Shown here: in pieces, positions 46,201-56,266 of the stretch
Numbering within the stretch: the stretch's first letter is position 1
How the letters are laid out: the number at the start of each line of letters is the position of its first letter
DNA from: Streptococcus mitis
Lineage (GTDB): Bacteria > Bacillota > Bacilli > Lactobacillales > Streptococcaceae
Reading direction: 5' to 3'
NCBI RefSeq assembly: GCF_005144795.1
Contig: NZ_SWFJ01000001.1
Coordinates: forward strand, 124,001-188,000
Length of the DNA: 64,000 nt
The notes under the pieces: generated by a model
Databases searched by the model: none
The model's input: only the letters and a program-made list of their open reading frames with translations
What the model was told of the DNA's origin: nothing
Position numbers and translations under genes: made by a program

Positions 46201-48149
46201 TAATATTTCCCCAATTCACGAAGACTAGTGTGATTTTCCTGAATACGTCGGAACATCTTTTCCATATCCGACTTGGTGAAATGCACCAAAACAGGACGTC
46301 CGTGGGGACAGTTGTAGGGATTGTCACATTGAGAGAGCTGATAGAGGAGCTGTCTAGCCGAATGGTCGTCAATACGATGGTTGGCCTTGATAGACCGTTT
46401 GCAGGACATCATAATAGCCAACTCTGCTCGGTATTTCTTGATAGAAACTTCCTTGGTCAAGAATAGCATGTCACACATTTCATAGATGCCTGATTCAATC
46501 TCTTCTTCTGCCATCCAAATAGGATGTTCACGTAAGATAAATTGATTTTCCCCGTACTCTGCTAGAAAGACGCCCACTTCCTCCAAAAGTGCCATTCTTT
46601 CCTTGAGACGCAGAGCATCATCCGCTGGAAATTCAAAGATATAGGGCACTAGGAGTTGCTGCTGGCTCTGGTCAACATTGCCAATGCTTTCACGGTATTC
46701 CTCATATTTAACCCGTTCCTGAGCTGCGTGTTGGTCTATGATGTAGAGCCCGTCTCGCCCTTGGGCAAAGAGATAGGTTCCATGCATTTGCCCGAAAAAT
46801 TCCAACTCTGGGAAGCTTGATGATTCTTCTCGCTCCAGCTTGTCATAAGCCTTATCAAGACTCGCAAGGTCTAACTCTGGGTGATCTAGCTGATCGTAGT
46901 TAGCAGGTTTTCTCTCTGCAAAATGCAGTTTTGCTGGCTTGGTCAATTGATCCAAGGTTTCCTTGGCAAACAGGGTTAAATCCTGTTTCTCTTCAGTCAG
47001 ATTCACCTGATAATCAGCCACCTCAGCTTGGCTAGATCTTGTCGGCTCTGTTTTCTCATAGTAGAGAGTATTTTCTTTGAGGGGAAGAATGGTCTGCTCC
47101 ACCTTTTGACGATTGCGCACAGTCGATTTAGCAAGATTTTCCAAAGCATCTGGTATCAAGGTTTGTTCCTTGAGACTATTTGCAATAGCTTCTGAAACCA
47201 ACGTCATCAGTTCTTTTTCCTTGGAAATTCGCACCTCTTGCTTAGTAGGATGCACATTGACATCCGCTAGATAAGGGTCGATATGGATGTGAATGACAGC
47301 CAGTGGAAAACGTCCCACCATGAGCTTACTTCCGTAACCATCTAAAATAGCACGATTGAGTAAAAAGTTCTTGATATAACGGCCATTGATGAAGAGACTG
47401 ATATAGTTGCGATTAGCTCTAGTTAACTCAGGCAAGGACACAAAGCCAGAAATTTCGAAATCAAGGTCAGAATTTTCAATTTCAATCATCTTCTTGGCGC
47501 TAGCTAAACCGTAAATCCCTGCGATAGCTTGGCGCAGTTGACCAGTCCCTGCTGTCCGTGTCATTTCCTTGCCATCACTAATCAAGCTAAAAGAAATCTC
47601 AGGATGGGCCAAGCCCAGACGGTTGACAATATCAATGATATGAGACAACTCTGCTTGCTGACTCTTCATATACTTGAGGCGGGCAGGCGTGTTGAAAAAT
47701 AGATCCTCCACACAAACCTTGGTTCCCACAGGACTAGTCGCTGGGACGACTTCTTCAACTTCTCCCCCACGCGCGACTAGCTTGATTCCGTGACTTGCGC
47801 CCTCAACTGCTGTAAAAAGAGTTAAAACGCTGACGGATGCGATAGAAGGCAGAGCTTCACCACGAAAACCAAGCGTCCGAATTCGAAAGAGATCTGCCTG
47901 ATTTTTTATCTTACTGGTCGCATGACGACGCAGAGCCAGCTCTACCTCATCGTGGGCAATTCCATGACCATTATCTGTGATTTGAATCTTCTTGAGACCA
48001 GCTTCCTCAATCTCAATGATAATCTGACTAGAACCCGCGTCAATGGCGTTTTCTACCAATTCTTTGACCACACTGGCAGGACGTTCAATGACCTCTCCTG
48101 CCGCAATCTGGTTTGCCAGCACCTCTGGCAATTCAATAATATGAGACAT
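46200..48149 (-). CDS. mutL: DNA mismatch repair protein MutL (HexB)
   Basis: 649 aa. The GHKL ATPase N-terminal domain has [10 protein letters not shown] and GFRGEAL, and the C-terminal domain carries the endonuclease motif [14 protein letters not shown] plus CPHGRPVLV, so this is the nicking type found in species without MutH. It works with MutS in the methyl-independent Hex system of streptococci. The ATG has AAAGGGGCTGAAAA. An extended -10 TGGTATAAT is near 48197. The 3' end is bordered by a BOX element. Confidence 0.97.
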   Translation of the reverse strand: MSHIIELPEVLANQIAAGEVIERPASVVKELVENAIDAGSSQIIIEIEEAGLKKIQITDNGHGIAHDEVELALRRHATSKIKNQADLFRIRTLGFRGEALPSIASVSVLTLFTAVEGASHGIKLVARGGEVEEVVPATSPVGTKVCVEDLFFNTPARLKYMKSQQAELSHIIDIVNRLGLAHPEISFSLISDGKEMTRTAGTGQLRQAIAGIYGLASAKKMIEIENSDLDFEISGFVSLPELTRANRNYISLFINGRYIKNFLLNRAILDGYGSKLMVGRFPLAVIHIHIDPYLADVNVHPTKQEVRISKEKELMTLVSEAIANSLKEQTLIPDALENLAKSTVRNRQKVEQTILPLKENTLYYEKTEPTRSSQAEVADYQVNLTEEKQDLTLFAKETLDQLTKPAKLHFAERKPANYDQLDHPELDLASLDKAYDKLEREESSSFPELEFFGQMHGTYLFAQGRDGLYIIDQHAAQERVKYEEYRESIGNVDQSQQQLLVPYIFEFPADDALRLKERMALLEEVGVFLAEYGENQFILREHPIWMAEEEIESGIYEMCDMLFLTKEVSIKKYRAELAIMMSCKRSIKANHRIDDHSARQLLYQLSQCDNPYNCPHGRPVLVHFTKSDMEKMFRRIQENHTSLRELGKY

Positions 48150-48232
48150 TTTTCAGCCCCTTTCTGTATCTATTTTCCTAGAAATTGATTAGTGCTATTA
48201 TACCATATTTCAGATAGGACAGAAAAGCTCCA

Positions 48233-48261
48233 CCACATAGGATACAAATCCCTCCACATAG
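48233..48261 (+). promoter_or_regulatory. Candidate LytTR-type direct repeats
   Basis: CCACATAG occurs at 48233-48240 and 48254-48261, two helical turns (21 bp) apart, upstream of the LytTR gene. LytTR proteins bind direct repeats with such spacing, so these may be its own operator. A TAAAAT -10-like box is at 48285-48290. No experimental data; inference. Confidence 0.4.
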
Positions 48262-48354
48262 ACAAAGTCCCTTGCTAGGTGTCGTAAAATAGTGTTTAAT
48301 AAAGGTGTACAAGAAGTGATCACAATTTTGTATGAAAAACAAGGAGAGAAATTT

Positions 48355-48795
48355 ATGAAAGTAGAACTACAGATTAGTGAAACTTACGAAGAGGAAAAGC
48401 TGATTGTTCAAGCACCTCAGCCGACAGATAAAGTCCAGAAAGTCATCGAGTTCGCAGAAAATCTTGACCAAAAAGAAACAATCAAAGGAAAGATTGATGA
48501 TCAAGTCTATCTAGTTAAGGTTGGTAAGATACAACGCTTCTATATCGAGAATCGGAAGGTTCTAGCAGAAACGGCGAGTCAGACCTACAGCATTGATTTG
48601 CGACTCTATCAGGTCCTTGAAATTCTGCCAACCAATTTTATCCAAATTTCCCAATCAGAAATCATCAATATCGATTACATCTCTCATCTCAAGCTCACCC
48701 CCAACGGCCTAGTAGAAATTTTCTTGAAAAACGAAAGCTTCACCTACTCTTCACGCCGTTACCTAAAAACCATCAAGGAGAAATTAGAACTATGA
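48355..48795 (+). CDS. LytTR DNA-binding domain protein
   Basis: 146 aa. The start is MKVELQI at 48355 (AAGGAGAGAAATTT upstream); an earlier in-frame start lacks a site. A small N-terminal domain of about 50 residues is followed by the LytTR domain (about 50-146) with FYIENRKVLAETASQTYSID, NIDYISHLKL and FTYSSRRYLKTIKEKL. This LytTR/DUF3021 pair type is the LytTR regulatory system, where the membrane partner restrains the regulator. It overlaps the next gene by 4 bp. Confidence 0.88.
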   Translation: MKVELQISETYEEEKLIVQAPQPTDKVQKVIEFAENLDQKETIKGKIDDQVYLVKVGKIQRFYIENRKVLAETASQTYSIDLRLYQVLEILPTNFIQISQSEIINIDYISHLKLTPNGLVEIFLKNESFTYSSRRYLKTIKEKLEL

Positions 48796-49250
48796 AAAAA
48801 CAAGTATTTCACGATGCAGTCACTGGTGTTCTTATCGGCCTCATCCTCTCTATCATCTTTTCACTCATTTATGCACCAAATACCTACGCACCACTAAGTT
48901 CCGACTCTCTCATCGGCCAAGTGATGGCTCAACATCAGGTTCACGGTGCCCTGGTCTTGCTCTACTGCACACTGACCTGGGCAGCCATTGGTATTCTCTT
49001 CAACTTTGGCAAGCGATTATTCAGCCGTGACTGGAGCTTGCTCCGTGCAACTCTGACCCATTTCTTCCTCATGCTAGTAGGCTTTATCCCATTAGCAACC
49101 CTAGCAGGTTGGTTCCCCTTCCACTGGATTTTCTATCTCCAGCTCATTCTTGAGTTTACAATTGTCTACCTCATCATTTGGACTATTTCCTATAAAAGAG
49201 CATCAAAAAAAGTAGACCATATCAATCAACTCTTGGAGCATAGAAAGTAA
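48792..49250 (+). CDS. DUF3021 family membrane protein
   Basis: 152 aa with four hydrophobic helices. It overlaps the LytTR gene (ATGA junction), so translation is coupled. In other streptococci such membrane proteins inhibit the LytTR protein (LRS systems). It lies in reverse orientation to the flanking mutL and mutS genes. A shared terminator with mutS follows. Confidence 0.85.
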   Translation: MKKQVFHDAVTGVLIGLILSIIFSLIYAPNTYAPLSSDSLIGQVMAQHQVHGALVLLYCTLTWAAIGILFNFGKRLFSRDWSLLRATLTHFFLMLVGFIPLATLAGWFPFHWIFYLQLILEFTIVYLIIWTISYKRASKKVDHINQLLEHRK

Positions 49251-49254
49251 TAGC

Positions 49255-49293
49255 AATAATCCCACTCACAAATGCATGAGTGGGATTATTTTT
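49255..49293. terminator. Bidirectional terminator between DUF3021 and mutS
   Basis: AATAATCCCACTCA pairs perfectly with TGAGTGGGATTATT around CAAATGCA; T-runs lie on both sides. It can end both converging transcripts and lies at the mutS stop codon. Confidence 0.9.
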
Positions 49294-51826
49294 ATAGTTT
49301 CTGTTTTAACTCGACCAAAACATTCATAGCCTGCATAGGTGTCATATTGTAAACATCCAGTTTAGCTAATTCTGCTAGGATAGGATGCTCTTCTGCCGTA
49401 TCAAAGAGTGAAATCTGTTCTGTGACAGCACTTGTTTGTCTCATGGGAGCAGAACTCTCTGTTCCTTGATTCTCTAGCTGAGTCAAAATCTTATCCGCCC
49501 TTGCTAAAAGGTCTGCTGGTAAACCAGCAATCTTGGCAACATGGATACCGTAGGATTTATCAGCTGGACCTGGTTCAATCTTGTGAAGGAAGGTGACCTG
49601 CCCATCCTGCTCCAAAGTTGCCACGTGGACATTGACCAAGTGTTCCAAGCTAGACTCCAGACTAGTCAACTCATGGTAGTGGGTCGCAAAGAGGGTCTTG
49701 GCTCCGATATGTTCATGGATGTATTCGATGATGGACTGAGCAAGAGCCATACCGTCATAAGTTGCAGTTCCACGTCCCAATTCATCAAAGAGAATCAAGG
49801 AATTTTTGGTTGCATGCGAAATGGCATTATTGGCCTCCATCATCTCCACCATGAAGGTTGATTGACCTGAAACCAAGTCATCTGCTGCTCCGATACGGGT
49901 AAAGATAGCATCAAAAATAGGTAAATAGGCGCTTTCTGCTGGCACATAAGAACCCATCTGGGCCATAACCGCCGTCATGGCTAACTGACGCATGTAGGTT
50001 GACTTCCCGCTCATGTTGGGCCCTGTAATCAGTTGAATACTGGTATCTTCTGCCATCTGAATCGTATTGGGAATATAGGTCTGAGCCCCCATGACCTTTT
50101 CAACGACAGCATGACGCCCTTTCTGGATATCAATCCGCGAATCATCTCCGAATTCAGGTCGAATCAAATGCTGGGTTTCAGCCACAACTGCTAGACTCTG
50201 TAAGACATCAACTGTCGCAATTCCTTGGGCTAGAGCTTGTAAACGTTGGATGTACTTACTGACCTCTTCACGAATACGCATAAAGATTTCGTACTCTAGG
50301 TTAGCTGACTTCTCACGCGCCTCCAGCATATCTCCCTCGATACGGGCTAATTCTTCGGTTCCAAAGCGTTCCGAGTTTTTCAGCGTCGCCTTGCGGAAAA
50401 AGTGAGCGGGCACATTTCCCAGTTGAGAATTGGTCACATGGAAATAGTAGCCATCCTTTTTATTGTAGTCAATCTTAAGCGTGCTGATACCAGAGTTTTC
50501 TCGCTCCTTAGCCTCAATCTCAGCAATCCAGCTAGTCCCTTCTCTGAGAACGCGACGGTACTTGTCTAAAGTCTCATCAAATCCAGTGCGGATAATACCA
50601 CCTTCTGTAATCACATGAGGAGCTTCAGGAGAAATCGCTGCGCTAATCAAACTCTCCAACTCAGGGATTCCATCCAGTTGTTCGATGAGATAAGCTAGAG
50701 TAGGTTGCTCCATGCCTTCTAAAATCGCACGAATCCGTGGCACACTAGACAAGGTGGTCGCCAACTGCAGGAGGTCCTTGGGATTGGTTTTGCCAAAAGA
50801 AACCCGACTAGCCAAACGTTCGATGTCATAAACACCCTTGAGACTGTCTGTCAAATCACTACGCTCAAAGAAATGGTCTAGAAAGACCTGCACCACTTCT
50901 TGGCGTTGGACGATTCGTTCCTTATCAATCAAAGGACGATGGATCCAAGAACGTAACAGCCGCATACCCATAGCTGTTTTGGTTTCATCCAAAAGCCAGA
51001 AAAGACTGCCTTGCTTCTTGCCTGACCGAGCATTCTCAACCAAATCCAGACTAGCCTTGGTCGCATAATCCATCTGCAAGAAATCCTTGATTTCATAGCG
51101 GATAACAGGTTTGAGGTGGTTCAATTCCCTCATCTGGGTTCGATGGACATACTGGAGCAACTTACTAGATGCCGCTTGCTCCACAGCTACTAATCGTGAA
51201 TCCAGTAAATGAAGGTCTTCAAAGCCTTCTTTTTCATAGGAAAGTACCAGATTCATCTGACGACTAAGGATTTGTTCCTCTTCCTCAGACAAGTCATAAC
51301 CCAGCACCACTTCTCGCGCCTTGAGATTACGGATTTCCCCACAAACCAGCGTGAAATCCAAAAGACCTGTCACATAAAAGTCACCCGTCACCAGGTCCAT
51401 ATAAGCTAGGCCAAATTGATTGCCAGCACGGTCTATGGCAACCAAAAAATTATTCTGACTATCCGGCTTACTACTATCGACCACTGTCCCAGGTGTAATG
51501 ACCTGAACAACCTCTCGTTTCACAACCCCAACTGCTTGTTTAGGATCTTCCATCTGCTCTGCGATAGCTACCTTATAGCCCTGCTCAATCAAGACATCGA
51601 TGTACTGTTGAGCAGAATGATAGGGGACACCCGCCATAGGAATCGGATTGTCGGCATTCTTGTTGCGACTCGTTAAGGAAATCTCCAGAATCTGCGCAGC
51701 ATTGACCGCATCCTCATAAAATAATTCATAAAAATCACCCATCCGAAAGAGCAAAAAAGCATCTGGATATTGCTTTTTAATATCCACATACTGTTGCATG
51801 CCGGGTGATAGCTTTTCTGTCGTCAT
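49292..51826 (-). CDS. mutS: DNA mismatch repair protein MutS (HexA)
   Basis: 844 aa, the known length of HexA. The mismatch-reading FYE motif is F32-Y-E34, the ATPase Walker A is GPNMSGKST near residue 600 and the dimer region follows with [16 protein letters not shown]. The start at 51826 has AAGGAGAGACGTAC. It lies 50 bp after argR. Together with mutL it forms the Hex system that limits recombination in transformation. Confidence 0.97.
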   Translation of the reverse strand: MTTEKLSPGMQQYVDIKKQYPDAFLLFRMGDFYELFYEDAVNAAQILEISLTSRNKNADNPIPMAGVPYHSAQQYIDVLIEQGYKVAIAEQMEDPKQAVGVVKREVVQVITPGTVVDSSKPDSQNNFLVAIDRAGNQFGLAYMDLVTGDFYVTGLLDFTLVCGEIRNLKAREVVLGYDLSEEEEQILSRQMNLVLSYEKEGFEDLHLLDSRLVAVEQAASSKLLQYVHRTQMRELNHLKPVIRYEIKDFLQMDYATKASLDLVENARSGKKQGSLFWLLDETKTAMGMRLLRSWIHRPLIDKERIVQRQEVVQVFLDHFFERSDLTDSLKGVYDIERLASRVSFGKTNPKDLLQLATTLSSVPRIRAILEGMEQPTLAYLIEQLDGIPELESLISAAISPEAPHVITEGGIIRTGFDETLDKYRRVLREGTSWIAEIEAKERENSGISTLKIDYNKKDGYYFHVTNSQLGNVPAHFFRKATLKNSERFGTEELARIEGDMLEAREKSANLEYEIFMRIREEVSKYIQRLQALAQGIATVDVLQSLAVVAETQHLIRPEFGDDSRIDIQKGRHAVVEKVMGAQTYIPNTIQMAEDTSIQLITGPNMSGKSTYMRQLAMTAVMAQMGSYVPAESAYLPIFDAIFTRIGAADDLVSGQSTFMVEMMEANNAISHATKNSLILFDELGRGTATYDGMALAQSIIEYIHEHIGAKTLFATHYHELTSLESSLEHLVNVHVATLEQDGQVTFLHKIEPGPADKSYGIHVAKIAGLPADLLARADKILTQLENQGTESSAPMRQTSAVTEQISLFDTAEEHPILAELAKLDVYNMTPMQAMNVLVELKQKL

Positions 51827-51876
51827 TGTACGTCTCTCCTTGTCAAAAATAAGTCTTGAGAGCAACTCCCAAGACC

Positions 51877-52323
51877 TTACTTATCTTTCATCAAATCTAG
51901 CAAACGATCTTCCATGAGTTTGGCAACGTGCTGGTCTCGACAAATGACCAATAAGGTATTGGCACCAGCAACTGTTCCTAAAATCCATTCATCCTTGTTT
52001 GCATCTACAATATTTGCTAAAACAGAGGCTTCGCCCAATTTGGTATGAAGTACCAAGGTAAACTCTGCTCTTGCAACACCTTCTAAATGATGAGACAAAA
52101 ATTCCACCAAATCAATCTTTTCTGTCTCATTTGCTAGTACATAATACACCATATCATTTTTCTTGACCTTGGTCAAGCCAATTTCGCGCAAATCACGAGA
52201 CAAGGTTGTCTGCGTCACAAAGACATTGTGCGCCTCCAACCGATCTTGAATTTCTTTTTGTGTACTTAATTTCTCCTCAGTAATCATTTTTTTTATTAAC
52301 TGATGACGATCTCTTTTTCTCAT
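51877..52323 (-). CDS. argR: ArgR family transcriptional regulator
   Basis: 148 aa. N-terminal winged helix ([21 protein letters not shown]... [14 protein letters not shown]) and C-terminal hexamer domain with the arginine-binding [15 protein letters not shown]. It represses arginine synthesis and activates catabolism in other Firmicutes. It is divergent from argS and followed by mutS. Direct repeats TAGTTATAAA in its promoter (about 52349-52381) may be an ARG box. Confidence 0.92.
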   Translation of the reverse strand: MRKRDRHQLIKKMITEEKLSTQKEIQDRLEAHNVFVTQTTLSRDLREIGLTKVKKNDMVYYVLANETEKIDLVEFLSHHLEGVARAEFTLVLHTKLGEASVLANIVDANKDEWILGTVAGANTLLVICRDQHVAKLMEDRLLDLMKDK

Positions 52324-52458
52324 AAAATCCTCTTATATGCATATTTATAACTAATTTTATAACTATATTATACCAAAAAAATAGGAGATTTCAAAAATTT
52401 TTTCTTCTTTCTTTAAAATTGTGATAAAATAGTAGAAAAGTCCAAAAAGGAGCTCTTA

Positions 52459-54150
52459 ATGAATACAAAAGAATTGATTGCTAGCGAGTTGGCTAGCGTC
52501 ATTGATAGCCTGGACCAAGAGGCTATTTTAAATTTACTGGAAACCCCTAAAAACTCAGAAATGGGAGACATCGCTTTCCCTGCTTTTTCTCTTGCAAAAG
52601 TCGAACGTAAAGCACCTCAAATAATTGCTGCTGAACTGGCTGAAAAAATTAACAGCCAAGCCTTTGAAAAGGTTGTCGCAACAGGACCTTACGTCAACTT
52701 TTTCCTTGATAAATCTACCATTTCTGCTCAAGTATTACAAGCTGTTATCACTGAAAAAGAACACTATGCTGACCAACATATTGGCAAGCAAGAAAATGTT
52801 GTAATCGACATGTCTAGTCCGAATATCGCTAAACCATTCTCTATTGGTCACCTGCGCTCAACTGTTATCGGAGATAGCTTGTCACATATTTTCCAAAAAA
52901 TCGGTTATCAAACCGTCAAGGTCAACCATTTGGGAGACTGGGGTAAACAGTTTGGGATGTTGATTGTTGCCTACAAAAAATGGGGCGACGAAGAAGCTGT
53001 AAAAGCTCATCCAATCGATGAACTTCTTAAACTCTATGTCCGCATCAACGCTGAAGCTGAAAATGACCCTAGCTTGGATGAAGAAGCACGCGAATGGTTC
53101 CGTAAACTTGAAAATGGAGACGAGGAAGCTCTCGCTCTTTGGCAATGGTTCCGTGATGAAAGTTTAGTGGAATTTAACCGCCTTTACAATGAACTGAAGG
53201 TTGAATTTGACAGCTACAATGGAGAAGCCTTCTACAACGATAAGATGGATGCAGTTGTAGACATTCTTTCTGAAAAAGGCCTTCTTGTTGAATCAGAAGG
53301 TGCCCAAGTTGTCAACCTTGAGAAATATGGAATTGAACATCCAGCCCTCATCAAGAAATCCGATGGTGCAACTCTCTATATCACACGTGACTTGGCTGCA
53401 GCCCTTTACCGTAAAAATGAATACCAATTTGCCAAATCTATCTATGTCGTTGGCCAAGAACAATCTGCCCACTTTAAACAGCTCAAAGCCGTCTTGCAAG
53501 AGATGGGCTACGACTGGAGTAACGATATTACTCACGTTCCTTTTGGTTTAGTTACAAAAGAAGGAAAAAAACTCTCTACTCGTAAAGGGAATGTCATCTT
53601 GCTAGAGCCTACTGTTGCAGAGGCCGTTAGTCGTGCCAAAGCCCAAATCGAGGCTAAAAATCCTGAATTGGAAAACAAAGACCAAGTAGCGCATGCTGTT
53701 GGGGTTGGAGCCATTAAATTCTATGACCTCAAAACCGACCGTACAAATGGATACGACTTCGACCTAGAAGCTATGGTATCCTTCGAGGGTGAAACTGGAC
53801 CTTACGTTCAATACGCCTACGCTCGTATCCAATCTATCTTACGCAAAGCAGATTTCAAACCAGAAACAGCTAGCAACTATAGCTTGAATGATGCTGAAAG
53901 TTGGGAAATCATCAAACTCATCCAAGACTTCCCACGTATTATCAATCGTGCGGCGGATAACTTTGAACCTTCTATCATTGCTAAATTTGCAATTAGCCTA
54001 GCTCAAACCTTTAACAAATACTATGCACATACGCGCATCTTGGATGAAAGCCCAGAACGCGACAGCCGTCTAGCCCTCAGCTACGCAACCGCAGTCGTTC
54101 TAAAAGAAGCCCTTCGCTTGCTTGGAGTAGAAGCGCCAGAGAAGATGTAA
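52459..54150 (+). CDS. argS: Arginine-tRNA ligase
   Basis: 563 aa, class I synthetase. The HIGH-type motif occurs as [13 protein letters not shown] near residue 121 and the KMSKS-type as KKLSTRKG near 370; the N-terminal Add1 domain and C-terminal anticodon domain (with DALRVL-like end [12 protein letters not shown]) are complete. AAAAAGGAGCTCTTA precedes the ATG. Divergent from argR, a common arrangement. Confidence 0.97.
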   Translation: MNTKELIASELASVIDSLDQEAILNLLETPKNSEMGDIAFPAFSLAKVERKAPQIIAAELAEKINSQAFEKVVATGPYVNFFLDKSTISAQVLQAVITEKEHYADQHIGKQENVVIDMSSPNIAKPFSIGHLRSTVIGDSLSHIFQKIGYQTVKVNHLGDWGKQFGMLIVAYKKWGDEEAVKAHPIDELLKLYVRINAEAENDPSLDEEAREWFRKLENGDEEALALWQWFRDESLVEFNRLYNELKVEFDSYNGEAFYNDKMDAVVDILSEKGLLVESEGAQVVNLEKYGIEHPALIKKSDGATLYITRDLAAALYRKNEYQFAKSIYVVGQEQSAHFKQLKAVLQEMGYDWSNDITHVPFGLVTKEGKKLSTRKGNVILLEPTVAEAVSRAKAQIEAKNPELENKDQVAHAVGVGAIKFYDLKTDRTNGYDFDLEAMVSFEGETGPYVQYAYARIQSILRKADFKPETASNYSLNDAESWEIIKLIQDFPRIINRAADNFEPSIIAKFAISLAQTFNKYYAHTRILDESPERDSRLALSYATAVVLKEALRLLGVEAPEKM

Positions 54151-54158
54151 ATCGCCAA

Positions 54159-54309
54159 AGTTACTTGATTGCGGAGCAATCTAAGTAACTAACGCCAAAT
54201 CCTATTCGGACTTTGGCTAGGTGCTTCACTAGTTTTAGGACATAAATATGATTGATTTATGTCCTAAAACGTCGTAACTATGGTGATTTGGTTAGGCGCT
54301 TCACTAATT
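54159..54309 (+). repeat. Hairpin repeat downstream of argS
   Basis: Hairpin 1 (54159-54190): AGTTACTT-GATTGC with GCAATC-AAGTAACT. Hairpin 2 (54232-54270): a perfect 16-bp stem GTTTTAGGACATAAAT/ATTTATGTCCTAAAAC. Two direct copies of TTTGGCTAGGTGCTTCACTAGTT (54212, and a slightly different one at 54287) lie 75 bp apart around hairpin 2. There is no long T-tract. It could be a small repeat element or a structured 3' UTR. Confidence 0.6.
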
Positions 54310-54353
54310 CAATCTACTCACTACTACTTCTTTATCATACAGGGAGATATCCT

Positions 54354-54599
54354 ATGAGCCAATATGCTTATATCCTCGTTGTAATTAGCTTGGTTTTCCT
54401 TTTTCTGCTTAATAAGTACGAGAAAGAGAGACTGCAAAAACTCTACCAAGAACAACTTTTAAAGGATGAAACATTTAGGACTGATATCAAAGAGAAAATT
54501 CAAACGACTGAAAACATCAATGATGTCATTGCATATATCAATAAAACTTACCATCTGGGAATGTTGCTATCAAAAGACATTACAGATCAATTGAAATAA
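54354..54599 (+). CDS. Small single-helix membrane protein
   Basis: 81 aa. The ATG at 54354 (MSQYAYILVVISLVFLFLL) has GGGAGATATCCT; the open frame upstream (to 54252) runs through the repeat and is not supported. One N-terminal helix (about 5-20) then a charged, mostly helical tail of about 60 residues. Unknown function; the layout resembles small cell-surface or division-related proteins but no family is recognised. Confidence 0.6.
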   Translation: MSQYAYILVVISLVFLFLLNKYEKERLQKLYQEQLLKDETFRTDIKEKIQTTENINDVIAYINKTYHLGMLLSKDITDQLK

Positions 54600-54601
54600 T
54601 C

Positions 54602-54633
54602 AAAATCCGAGAAGAAAGCTTCTCGGATTTTTT
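54602..54633 (+). terminator. Terminator after the small membrane protein
   Basis: AAAATCCGAGAAG and CTTCTCGGATTTT pair perfectly around AAAG, followed by TT. It is 3 bp after the stop codon. Confidence 0.9.
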
Positions 54634-54775
54634 AGGGTATATTTTTATCTTACAACCATATCAAGTAACATTTATATAAAAGTTTATCGGTAATTTTTAT
54701 CCCTACTATAAAGGAGTGTATAATAACTTCTTTCTTCTAATAATTGATACCATTCTAGAAAAGATTGCTATCAGC

Positions 54776-55240
54776 TCAACTTTCCAACTCATACAAATCT
54801 GCGATAATAGCTGCGACACATTTGATATCTCCTAGCATGCCTCGCATTTCAAAATCAGCCAATACAGGGAAACCAAAACGTTGACTGTATTGCTTAGCTG
54901 TCAGGCAGTATTGGTTATTAAAGTTACGATTTCCTGAACCAACTACTCCAAAACACTTACTAGCATTGTCACCATAGGCGATAAAATCCCCCACGGGTGT
55001 CGTCAAAATCTCAACATCTCCGTTATCCACGCCATTCCCACCTTCGAGATAGGTCGGCAAAAAAGCGACATAAGGATGGTCCATTTCATAGAAATCTTGG
55101 CCTTCTTTGACCAAATCTTTGATATGAATCTTTTGAACCTCAATTCCCTCGTACTGGGACAAGAGATAATCTTTCAAGCGCGTCACAAAACTCTCAGTGT
55201 TTCCACTCAGACTGATATAAACTAAAGAAATTGTCTTCAT
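54776..55240 (-). CDS. nrdI: NrdI-like flavodoxin
   Basis: 154 aa. FMN-binding LSGNTESF (about 11-18), the GSGNRNFNNQY loop and the FEMRGMLGDI end match NrdI, which oxidises the manganese centre of the class Ib ribonucleotide reductase. The start at 55240 has GGAGGTACAT; four codons upstream is another ATG without a site. nrdE/F are not adjacent; standalone nrdI genes occur in streptococci. Confidence 0.85.
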   Translation of the reverse strand: MKTISLVYISLSGNTESFVTRLKDYLLSQYEGIEVQKIHIKDLVKEGQDFYEMDHPYVAFLPTYLEGGNGVDNGDVEILTTPVGDFIAYGDNASKCFGVVGSGNRNFNNQYCLTAKQYSQRFGFPVLADFEMRGMLGDIKCVAAIIADLYELES

Positions 55241-55271
55241 ATGTACCTCCATGATTTTATCTATAATCGAA

Positions 55272-55314
55272 AAATAACTACCAAGATTGTAACTTGATAG
55301 TTATTTTTTGTCAA
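55272..55314 (-). promoter_or_regulatory. Promoter with overlapping inverted repeat upstream of nrdI
   Basis: -35 TTGACA lies at 55309-55314 and -10 TACAAT about 17 bases on. Arms AAATAACTATCAAG and CTTGGTAGTTATTT (14 bp, one mismatch) frame the -10. The same stem followed by T-rich bases could act as the terminator of the upstream membrane-protein gene. Terminator or operator cannot be told apart from sequence alone. Confidence 0.5.
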
Positions 55315-55317
55315 TAC

Positions 55318-55851
55318 TTAGGTAAGTTCTTCTGTTTCCTCTTCTTCTACCAAGGCTTTCTGTTGACGCCACATCTTATAGAAGACAAGGGCTAGGAAAA
55401 GAACATTGATTACGATATAGAAAATGCTAACAGCTTTTGAACCAATACTCATTGTCAAACGCATGGTCTCATCTTTAACCAACTGGACAGCGTCTTGCAA
55501 AGCCACATAGCTATAAATTGAACCAATAATAGCTAATAAAACATAGCCAACATAAGTATAATTTGCATATTGCAAATTTTTACGAACAAGGAACACAATC
55601 GCTACTACCACTAAAATAGCAGACAGCACAATCAAGGCAACATTAAAAATAGAATGAGATGCTTCTGCTACTCTATAGGTGTAATTAAGCTGGTCTTCTA
55701 ATTGCTGAGCACTAATCCCTTCAATAGTTTTCTGACTCGCACGAACGGCTTCTTTGCTAGGTAAGGGACTCAAAATTCCAAACAGAGACGTAACTGAAAT
55801 AAGAGCAGACAAGATTAGCAAGACCCATAGATAAATCGGTTTCTTTTTCAT
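55318..55851 (-). CDS. Four-helix membrane protein, unknown function
   Basis: 177 aa. Hydrophobic segments at about 7-26, 69-90, 100-118 and 140-160, with an extracytoplasmic loop after the first helix (about 30-65) and an acidic C-terminus (EEEETEELT). AGGAGGTTCTATC precedes the ATG. A homologue sits beside nrdI in pneumococcus from memory. No family function recognised. Confidence 0.75.
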   Translation of the reverse strand: MKKKPIYLWVLLILSALISVTSLFGILSPLPSKEAVRASQKTIEGISAQQLEDQLNYTYRVAEASHSIFNVALIVLSAILVVVAIVFLVRKNLQYANYTYVGYVLLAIIGSIYSYVALQDAVQLVKDETMRLTMSIGSKAVSIFYIVINVLFLALVFYKMWRQQKALVEEEETEELT

Positions 55852-55911
55852 GATAGAACCTCCTGATATTATTATTTATATTATAACACCTTTTGTAAGG
55901 GAATACAAATC

Positions 55912-56112
55912 TTATAGTATAGTTTCTACCTGTTTTCTGTAGGCTTTTGGCGATTTTCCGCACAATTTTCGGAACACTTTATAGAAATATCCAACATTAC
56001 TGTAACCAACAGCATAACAAATATCTTCGATGCTGTCACTAGTTGAAAGCAAAAGTTGTTGGGCAGCCTTAATACGTTGTTTGTTTAGTAGATAGGCGAA
56101 GATTGAATTTGT
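55912..56112 (-). pseudogene. Remnant of an AraC-type response regulator
   Basis: About 66 codons of the C-terminal AraC helix-turn-helix are readable, ending in a normal stop: RIKAAQQLLLSTSDSIEDIC, AVGYSNVGYFYKVFRKLCGK and SPKAYRKQ match the second half of the family. An in-frame stop sits immediately upstream and there is no start codon or receiver domain. In S. pneumoniae a two-component pair (TCS07 type) occupies this place, so the regulator and its kinase appear to be deleted here, leaving a fragment. Confidence 0.8.
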
Positions 56113-56204
56113 TTAAGCCTTACAGTAAAACAATCTAACCATCTACTATTAACAAATCTATAAAAAATTTAGTTTGACAAGCAAACAATAACACTTTCTC
56201 CCCA

Positions 56205-56233
56205 TTTACAATCCCATCAAACCGTGGTACAAT
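56205..56233 (+). promoter_or_regulatory. Promoter of the MptD-like gene
   Basis: -35 TTTACA (56205-56210), 17-base spacer, -10 TACAAT (56228-56233), 34 bases before the start codon. Confidence 0.65.
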
Positions 56234-56266
56234 GAGAATTGTGAGAAAATTATCAGGAGACAATTC

